In this document: one piece after another, positions 14,141 to 19,427 of the stretch | Numbering within the stretch: the first letter of the stretch is position 1 | How the letters are laid out: every line of letters starts with the position of its first letter | Assembly (NCBI GenBank): GCA_015486785.1 | Contig: WFQZ01000024.1 | Span: 1 to 19,427 of the forward strand | Length of the DNA: 19,427 nucleotides | Source of the DNA: Thermoflexales bacterium | GTDB taxonomy: Bacteria > Chloroflexota > Anaerolineae > B4-G1 > SLSP01 | Direction: 5' to 3' | Program-made: the position numbers and the translations under genes | Notes under the pieces: generated by a model | What the model was told of the DNA's origin: nothing | What the model saw: only the letters and a program-made list of their open reading frames with translations | Databases searched by the model: none

Positions 14141-15025
14141 ATGAACTATGTACATAAGTCCAAGGAACAGTTAGCGCAGGAATTAGAAACGCTTCGCGCC
14201 CGCATCCAGGAACTGGAAGCGGATTCTTCTTACTCTGCGTTGGAGCGACTGCTCATTGAGTTGCAGGAGCGTAATGAAATTCTGGATATCTTCACCCGCG
14301 TGGTGACCTTTGACATCAAGAACGCGCTGGGATTTATCGGCAGCTTCTCCAAAACGCTGGTGGATATGTATCCGGCGATCTCGGAGGAACGAGTGCGCCG
14401 TTACCTGCACGCGATTATGGAACGGGCCGAGCGGGCCTCCACGGTGGTGGATGAGCTGTTGTTGCTGGATACGGTGTACCAGGTGGACAGTCCGCCGCTT
14501 CAATTGCTGGCGATGGATGACGCGGTCGCCGCCTCGCTGGATCAGATTTCCAACCTCATCGCCGTGCATCAGGCTGAGATCGTCTTGCCGCATAGCTGGC
14601 CCGCCGTCTTGGGACAAGCGGTTTTGGTGCAGCAACTTTGGGCCTTGTACATCGGCGATCTGTTGCGTTACGGCGGCGATGTTTCCACTATCACCCTGGG
14701 ATATGAAGAGCGCACGTTCACGGGGCTGCCCGGCCATAGCTGTCAGCTTGCGATCTACCGTTCGCGGAGATACGGAAAATCCGCCGACGAGGCCCAACCT
14801 GTTGCGCGACGCAAATTCTGGGTCTGCGCGGATTCCTCTTCTCTTTCTGCGGATCAACTTGCGCAAGCCTTTCAGAAGTACGCGAGCTTAGAGACCACGA
14901 TAGTCCAGCACATCATGGATAAACTCAACGGCTGTGCGGGCATTGAAGCGCAAGGAGATTGCGGGCGGCTGTTTTTCACTCTGCCGATTGCGACACCGGA
15001 ATCAGAGGCGGAGGAAAGCGTTTAG
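14141..15025 (+). CDS. Histidine-kinase-like protein lacking catalytic residues
   Basis: This 294-aa protein opens with a coiled coil (about residues 5-50) and continues into a two-helix region resembling a histidine kinase dimerisation domain. In the H-box-like VVTFDIKNALGFIGSF the usual phospho-acceptor His before Asp is Phe (F57, with D58, K60 and N61 kept). A region like an HATPase domain follows (SWPAVLGQAVLVQQLWALYIGDLLRYG). The N-box Asn residues are missing and the DxGxG box reads CADSSSL. It should therefore neither autophosphorylate nor bind ATP normally. It has no signal peptide or membrane span. The ATG at 14141 has GGAGG at 14128-14132. The next gene's ribosome site overlaps its stop codon. 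It could act as an anti-sigma-like or scaffold protein, but the function is unknown. Confidence 0.75.
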   Translation: MNYVHKSKEQLAQELETLRARIQELEADSSYSALERLLIELQERNEILDIFTRVVTFDIKNALGFIGSFSKTLVDMYPAISEERVRRYLHAIMERAERASTVVDELLLLDTVYQVDSPPLQLLAMDDAVAASLDQISNLIAVHQAEIVLPHSWPAVLGQAVLVQQLWALYIGDLLRYGGDVSTITLGYEERTFTGLPGHSCQLAIYRSRRYGKSADEAQPVARRKFWVCADSSSLSADQLAQAFQKYASLETTIVQHIMDKLNGCAGIEAQGDCGRLFFTLPIATPESEAEESV

Positions 15026-15033
15026 GAGGGCGT

Positions 15034-17715
15034 ATGGTAGACTCACAGCTTCAGCAAGGGATCGCGGCGGCCAAGGCGGGGGACCACAAACGCGCTACCG
15101 CGATTTTGTTACAGGTCGTGCGCCGGAACATGGACGATCCGCTGGCCTGGCTCTGGCTGGCGCAGGTGATTGAAGGCACGAAGCGCAAGCGCGACTGCCT
15201 CAAGCAGGTGCTGCGCATTGATCCGGGCAACAACATCGCCAAGCAGATGTTGGCGGAGCTGGATGGCCGTCCGGCGGCGCGACCGACGCCGCCTCGCCCG
15301 GCCCCTCAGCCGCGACCTGAACCTGAACCTGAGCCATCGCCGCCGCCGGCGTCCCCGCCCGCCGCGCCGCACCTGGATTTTGAATCTGCCGCCCCCGCGC
15401 CGCAAAAACGGGTCTCGCTGCTGGATCGCGCCCGTGCGATTCAGAGCTTCCCCCGCCGCTCCGAGCTGTTCCCCGACGGAGCACCGGAGCTTCCGGCGGA
15501 AGACGCCGTCGAGCCGGAGCCGGAGGAAGAGGAGGCGGAGTTTGTGACCCCCGCACCGCAGGAAGTGACCCCGCCGCCGCGTGCGGCGCATCGTGGCGTG
15601 CAGTTCCTCAGCCTGCGGACGATCTTCGGCTTGCTGGGGATCATTGACCTGCCGCTGGTGGGCGTGTTGCTGCTGCTCCTGCTCCGGGGCGGCGTCCACG
15701 CGCCGAGCGGTGGAACGGTCGCCGACTGCGCCGCCTTGACGCTGAGCGACTTCACCCCGCTGACCGCCACCCAGGCATTGAGCGGCACTTTGCGGGGCGA
15801 CTTCCTGATGTCCGACGGTCAGAGCTACGAGATCGCCGGCCCGCTGATCGTCCCCGAAGGAAAGCGGCTGCTCATCCGGCCCGGCGCGACGCTGCGCTTT
15901 GCCGAGGATGCCGGGTTGGAAGTCTACGGCGGCATTTACGCCTGCGGCGACAAATCCCCGGTGACGTTTGACGGCGTGCAGGAGCAAGCGGGCAGTTGGA
16001 TCGGGATTCGGCTGCATCACGCCGCTGCATCGTTCGCGCACGTGCGGATTTTACACGCCGGAGAGCGTGCGCTCTTCCTTGAAGATAGCTCCCCGACGCT
16101 GGATGATGTCACCATCGCCGGGAGCTTGCGTTTCCCGCTCAGCGGCGATGGAAACGAGTTCCCGCGCGTGGGCAAAGTGACCTTTGAGGATAACGGCGTC
16201 CAGGCGATGGAGATTCGCGGCGAAACGCTGCGCTTGGGGTCGCTGCGCTGGCCCAAGCTCCCCTTCCCCTACGTGGTGACCGGCATGGTGAAAGTCCCCG
16301 CCGATAGCGAGCTGCAAATTCCGCCCGATGTGCTGGTGACATTCTGGCACGCTCCGGCGGCCCGGATGCCCGGCCTCTGGGTTGAGGGACGCTTGCGGGC
16401 GGAAGGCGTCACCTTCACCTCGGCCTACGACGGCGCGGGGTTCGCGGATGCTCCCGCCCCGCAGCCCGGCGATTGGGGCGGAATCACCTTCGCCGGAGCG
16501 GCGCGGAGTTCCTTGCAAGATGTCGCCATCCGCTACGCCGGGGCCAATCAAGCCGCGATTGCCTTGCGGGATAGCGATCCGTTGCTGCATCAGGTGACGA
16601 TCCGGCAGAGCGCGTGGTATCCGCTGAGCGCGGACGTGCTTTCCGTGCCCGACCTGGCCGATTTGACGTTGGCGGATAACGCGCCGGGCAATGCGCTTGA
16701 GATCCGTGATTCGGTGCTCAGCGGCGCGACGCGCACCTGGGGCATCCTGCCCGGCGATCCGCCGTTGGTGCGGGTGGTGCGCGGCAACGTGCTGGTGGAA
16801 CGAGGCGCGTCGCTCACCATCAACCCCGGCGTGCTCCTCAAGTTTGATCACGGCGGCAAACTCACCGTGCGCGGCACGCTGCACGCCGTCGGCGGCGGGG
16901 TGGAATCCAGCCGCATCGTCTTTACCTCGCTGTACGACGGCGACTACGGGCACACAGTCTCCGAGACGGTGAAGACCGCTTCTCCTGATTGGGGCGGCAT
17001 TGTCTTCGACGGCGCCGGCCCGGAGGCGATCTTGCAAAATAGCGTGGTGCGTTATGCCAATATCCGCTTGGTGGATGCGTCCCCGCGTGTGCGCAGCAAC
17101 TTCATCTCCGAGGTGGCGGGGGCGGCCATCGCGGCCACGCCTAACTCCACGCCGGACGTGTTCGGCAATCACCTGCACGATAACGCCATCAACGGGCTGT
17201 TGCTGTGGCCCGGCACGATCACGGCGGATCAGAAATGGACACTCGTGGGTAAGCCGGAAGATCAGTTGGTGCGCGTGTTGGGCGGGCGGGTGGTCATCTC
17301 CGCCGGAGTGACGATCAGCGTGGCGCAAGGCGTGGTGGTGAAGTCGGTGCCGCACGGCATCTTGCAGGTGGACGGCGGATTGTACACGGCGGGCGAATCG
17401 TTCAGCCTGGTGCTGTTCACCTCACTGCAAGACGGCCACGGTGGGAAGACGGTCGCGGCGTCCAATCCGCAGCCCGGCGATTGGGGCGGGCTGGAGATCG
17501 GGCCGCAAGCCAACGTCCACGTGAACCACACCTCCGTCTACTATGCGGAATACGGCTTGCGGCTGGACGGGGCGGCGGTGCCGGTGGTGGATGCGGGCCG
17601 CTTGCAACTGGCACATTGCACTCACGCCCTGTGGTGCGAGGGGCGGCAAAAAATCCCCGATGCGTTTTTGATCGAACAAAATGAGTCCGACGAGAAACGT
17701 TGTCCCGCTCCGTAG
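15034..17715 (+). CDS. TPR - proline-rich - single-TM - right-handed beta-helix envelope protein
   Basis: This 893-aa protein starts with a tetratricopeptide-like region (1-78; AWLWLAQVIEGT, CLKQVLRIDPGN). A Pro/Glu-rich linker follows (80-185) and one membrane span at about 196-218, flanked by Arg/His residues on the N side. The large C-terminal part (about 225-893) is rich in short beta strands and Gly turns. The charge pattern predicts an inside N-terminus and outside C-terminus. The outer part contains three related blocks (about 459-495, 628-670 and 794-835) with TSxxDG then PDWGG or GDWGG, then a strand ending VRYA or IRYA, typical of parallel beta-helix folds. The ATG at 15034 with AGGAGGG (15024-15030) overlaps the upstream stop. 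An adhesin, cell-surface sensor or carbohydrate-binding role is possible. I do not recognise a specific family. Confidence 0.8.
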   Translation: MVDSQLQQGIAAAKAGDHKRATAILLQVVRRNMDDPLAWLWLAQVIEGTKRKRDCLKQVLRIDPGNNIAKQMLAELDGRPAARPTPPRPAPQPRPEPEPEPSPPPASPPAAPHLDFESAAPAPQKRVSLLDRARAIQSFPRRSELFPDGAPELPAEDAVEPEPEEEEAEFVTPAPQEVTPPPRAAHRGVQFLSLRTIFGLLGIIDLPLVGVLLLLLLRGGVHAPSGGTVADCAALTLSDFTPLTATQALSGTLRGDFLMSDGQSYEIAGPLIVPEGKRLLIRPGATLRFAEDAGLEVYGGIYACGDKSPVTFDGVQEQAGSWIGIRLHHAAASFAHVRILHAGERALFLEDSSPTLDDVTIAGSLRFPLSGDGNEFPRVGKVTFEDNGVQAMEIRGETLRLGSLRWPKLPFPYVVTGMVKVPADSELQIPPDVLVTFWHAPAARMPGLWVEGRLRAEGVTFTSAYDGAGFADAPAPQPGDWGGITFAGAARSSLQDVAIRYAGANQAAIALRDSDPLLHQVTIRQSAWYPLSADVLSVPDLADLTLADNAPGNALEIRDSVLSGATRTWGILPGDPPLVRVVRGNVLVERGASLTINPGVLLKFDHGGKLTVRGTLHAVGGGVESSRIVFTSLYDGDYGHTVSETVKTASPDWGGIVFDGAGPEAILQNSVVRYANIRLVDASPRVRSNFISEVAGAAIAATPNSTPDVFGNHLHDNAINGLLLWPGTITADQKWTLVGKPEDQLVRVLGGRVVISAGVTISVAQGVVVKSVPHGILQVDGGLYTAGESFSLVLFTSLQDGHGGKTVAASNPQPGDWGGLEIGPQANVHVNHTSVYYAEYGLRLDGAAVPVVDAGRLQLAHCTHALWCEGRQKIPDAFLIEQNESDEKRCPAP

Positions 17716-17757
17716 CCGGAATGTGAGGAATTACGCCGCTTTTTTGGGGAAATTCAC

Positions 17758-17786
17758 TTGATATGACCCGGCGAACGTGATAAGCT
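17758..17786 (+). promoter_or_regulatory. Probable promoter of the COG2403 gene
   Basis: TTGATA (17758-17763), a 17-base spacer and TAAGCT (17781-17786) form a plausible sigma70 promoter in the 133-bp gap after the beta-helix gene. The -35 is strong (five of six) and the -10 weak. No clear terminator lies between the two genes. The T-run at 17740-17745 has no good stem before it. Confidence 0.5.
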
Positions 17787-17848
17787 GATGCTTGTTCACA
17801 ATAGGCATGCCCTCACATGCCCAAAATTCGCAAAAGGAGTGTAGTTTT

Positions 17849-19165
17849 ATGGGAAAGATACGGGTCATCATCATGGGCGCCGCCGGGCGCGACTTTCACA
17901 ACTTCAACATGTACTTTCGTGACAACGAAAACTACGAAGTTGTAGCTTTCACCGCGACGCAGATTCCAAACATTGAAGGCCGGATGTATCCGCCGGAGCT
18001 GGCGGGCAAGCTGTACCCGCAAGGGATCAAGATTTACCCGGAATCTGACTTGCCGCGCCTGGTGCGGGAATACGATGCCGCGCAAGTCGTTTTCTCCTAC
18101 TCTGACGTGCCGCACGAGTACGTGATGCACAAAGCCTCGTTGGTGAACGCGCTGGGGGCGGACTTCCGCTTGATGGGCGGAGCGGCGACGATGTGCGAAA
18201 GCTCCAAGCCGGTGGTGGCAGTGTGTGCCGTGCGCACCGGCTGCGGCAAATCCCAGACCACCCGCCACGTTTGCGATGTGCTTCAGGCGATGGGCAAGAA
18301 AGTGGTGGCGGTGCGTCACCCGATGCCGTATGGGGATTTGAACAAGCAGCGTGTGCAGCGGTTTGAGACTTACGAGGACTTGGATCGCTACGAATGCACC
18401 ATTGAGGAGCGTGAGGAGTACGAGCCGCACATTGACCGTGGCGTGGTGGTGTACGCCGGTGTGGACTACGAGGCGATCTTGCGCGAGGCCGAGAAAGAGG
18501 CCGATGTGATCGTGTGGGATGGCGGCAATAACGATATGCCCTTCTACAAGCCCGATTTGTGGATCACGGTGGCCGATCCGCACCGCCCCGGCCACGAGAT
18601 CACTTACTACCCCGGCGAGACCAACGCCCGCGCGGCGGATGTGATCGTCATCAACAAGGTGGATACCGCGGATTACGAGAACGTGCGTTTGGTGCGGGAA
18701 AACATCGCGGCGATCAACCCTGACGCGATCTTCGTGGAAGCGGCTTCCCCGCTTTTCGTGGATCACCCGGAGCAGATTCGCGGCAAGCACGTGCTGGTCA
18801 TCGAGGACGGCCCCACGCTGACGCACGGCGGCATGGCTTACGGGGCGGGCTACGTGGCGGCGCAGCGATTCGGCGCGGCGGAGATCATTGACCCGCGCCC
18901 TTACGCCGTTGCTTCCATCACCGCCACCTATGAAAAGTACCCCGACACCGGCCCGATTCTGCCCGCGATGGGCTACGGCCACGAGCAGATGCGCGACCTT
19001 GAGGTCACCATCAACAACACGCCGTGCGATCTGGTGGTCATCGGCACGCCGATTGACTTGACGCGCATCTTGAAGATTCAACATCCGATGGAGCGGGTGC
19101 GTTACGAGTTGCAAGTCATCGGCACGCCCACGCTGGAGGAAATCATCAAGACCCGCCTGGGCTGA
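17849..19165 (+). CDS. Cyclic 2,3-diphosphoglycerate synthetase family P-loop NTPase (COG2403)
   Basis: This 438-aa protein matches the COG2403 family, whose characterised archaeal member forms cyclic 2,3-diphosphoglycerate with ATP. It has an N-terminal Rossmann-like domain (IRVIIMGAAGRDFHNFN; FSYSDVPHEYVM), then a P-loop VRTGCGKSQTT (128-138). Further motifs are VRHPMPYGDL (155-164), a DxxGG-like WDGGNND (223-229), DPHRPGHE (243-250) and a GTPase-like NKVD (269-272). The ATG at 17849 follows AAAAGGAG (17832-17839), with in-frame ATGs upstream lacking a ribosome site. It is a single gene with its own promoter and terminator. In bacteria the substrate is unproven. Neighbouring glycerol/PEP genes make a phosphoglycerate substrate attractive, but the terminator at 14044 and the intervening genes argue against co-regulation. 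Confidence 0.85.
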   Translation: MGKIRVIIMGAAGRDFHNFNMYFRDNENYEVVAFTATQIPNIEGRMYPPELAGKLYPQGIKIYPESDLPRLVREYDAAQVVFSYSDVPHEYVMHKASLVNALGADFRLMGGAATMCESSKPVVAVCAVRTGCGKSQTTRHVCDVLQAMGKKVVAVRHPMPYGDLNKQRVQRFETYEDLDRYECTIEEREEYEPHIDRGVVVYAGVDYEAILREAEKEADVIVWDGGNNDMPFYKPDLWITVADPHRPGHEITYYPGETNARAADVIVINKVDTADYENVRLVRENIAAINPDAIFVEAASPLFVDHPEQIRGKHVLVIEDGPTLTHGGMAYGAGYVAAQRFGAAEIIDPRPYAVASITATYEKYPDTGPILPAMGYGHEQMRDLEVTINNTPCDLVVIGTPIDLTRILKIQHPMERVRYELQVIGTPTLEEIIKTRLG

Positions 19166-19191
19166 GTTCGGCCTGCGGTTCGTCTGTTTCC

Positions 19192-19221
19192 AAGACGCCT
19201 CCTCACGGGGAGGCGTCTTTT
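19192..19221 (+). terminator. Rho-independent terminator after the COG2403 gene
   Basis: An 11-bp stem, AAGACGCCTCC (19192-19202) and GGAGGCGTCTT (19209-19219), has a six-base loop TCACGG and a short T tract (19218-19221). It begins 27 bp after the stop codon. The stem also has an A-rich left shoulder, so it could act in both directions. Confidence 0.85.
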
Positions 19222-19301
19222 GTAATGCTCGCGGTGGCATATACTTTTCCCGGAGCTGCTCGGCCACCCATCGGCCCCGCGTTGAAACGTCGGGCTTTGC
19301 G

Positions 19302-19427
19302 AAAGTCTCGGCGTAACTTTGTCAAAGTCTCGGCGTAACTTTGCGAAAGTCTCGGCGTAACTTTGTCAAAGTCTCGGCGTAACTTTGCGAAAGTCTCGGC
19401 GTGATCTTGTGAAAGTCTCGGCGTAAC
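19302..19427. repeat. 22-bp tandem repeat array, at least six units, open at the right edge
   Basis: The core AAAGTCTCGGCGTAAC begins at 19302, 19324, 19346, 19368, 19390 (variant GTGATC) and 19412, exactly 22 bp apart. The six-base joins alternate between TTTGTC and TTTGCG types, giving a 44-bp higher-order period. The last full unit differs (CTTGTG). A degraded copy may start near 19285. Each join forms a short palindrome, ACTTTGTCAAAGT or the imperfect ACTTTGCGAAAGT. There are no unique spacers. The 19222-19301 stretch before it shows nothing else that I can support. Confidence 0.92.

Noticed and set aside
17813..19267. 484-aa minus-strand ORF
   Set aside because: It is antisense to the well-supported COG2403 gene, His/Arg/Val-rich with no domain. 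It is a codon-bias shadow and reads through the terminator stem.
19302..19427. CRISPR array
   Set aside because: The period is 22 bp in total and the joins are only six bases and repeat among themselves, so there are no unique spacers.
19222..19427. Minus-strand coding repeat (peptide like KLRRDFRKVTPRL with a 22-residue period)
   Set aside because: The reverse strand stays open through the repeats, but a 22-bp unit gives the same peptide in every frame and the openness follows from base composition. No start site or domain is visible, and the frame ends soon after the array at the terminator.

Overview
The window reads as one arm of a GC-rich, probably anaerobic or facultative bacterial chromosome. 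All 16 genes I can support lie on the + strand. The likely source is Chloroflexota (an Anaerolineae-like lineage), with moderate confidence. The reasons are the tryptophan-rich tetratricopeptide signature (LAWLWLAQV) in the large envelope protein, the AmmeMemoRadiSam gene set and a bacterial COG2403 (cyclic 2,3-diphosphoglycerate synthetase family) gene. No rRNA or other phylogenetic marker is present, so this stays an inference.

Region 1 (1-3998): the 3' part of amrS, then amrB, amrA and a DhaR/AcoR-type regulator. amrB/amrA overlap by 17 bp and amrA/regulator by 4 bp, so they look like one transcript entering from the left. The regulator has the GAF-PAS-AAA-Fis layout of enhancer-binding proteins, but its GAFTGA loop, Walker B and sensor II residues are altered.

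Region 2 (3999-14073): a roughly 10 kb glycerol/dihydroxyacetone operon. It begins with two spaced TGTTTC-N5-GAAACA-type palindromes upstream of a near-consensus sigma70 promoter (TTGACA-17-TATGAT) and a long leader. It ends at a clear rho-independent terminator. Gene order is glpF, dhaK, dhaL, glpK, an 83-aa membrane protein, a short glpA, an SdhB-like iron-sulfur protein, two SdhC/SdhD-like cytochrome b anchors, and dhaM fused to HPr and a full-length enzyme I. Glycerol would enter by GlpF, be phosphorylated by GlpK and be oxidised to dihydroxyacetone phosphate by GlpA. The electrons would pass through a succinate-dehydrogenase-type Fe-S/haem b module to quinone. Free dihydroxyacetone would be phosphorylated by DhaK-DhaL, with the DhaM-HPr-EI fusion carrying phosphate from PEP. 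The GlpA plus SdhBCD-type combination is the strongest candidate for a little-described system.

Region 3 (14074-17715): a two-gene unit with its own promoter. It holds a histidine-kinase-like protein lacking the phospho-acceptor His and the ATP-binding boxes, followed at 8 bp by an 893-aa TPR / proline-rich / single-TM / beta-helix protein.

Region 4 (17716-19427): a single COG2403 P-loop NTPase gene with its own promoter and terminator. It is followed by a 22-bp tandem repeat array of at least six units that runs off the right edge. No stretch longer than 300 bp lacks a gene.
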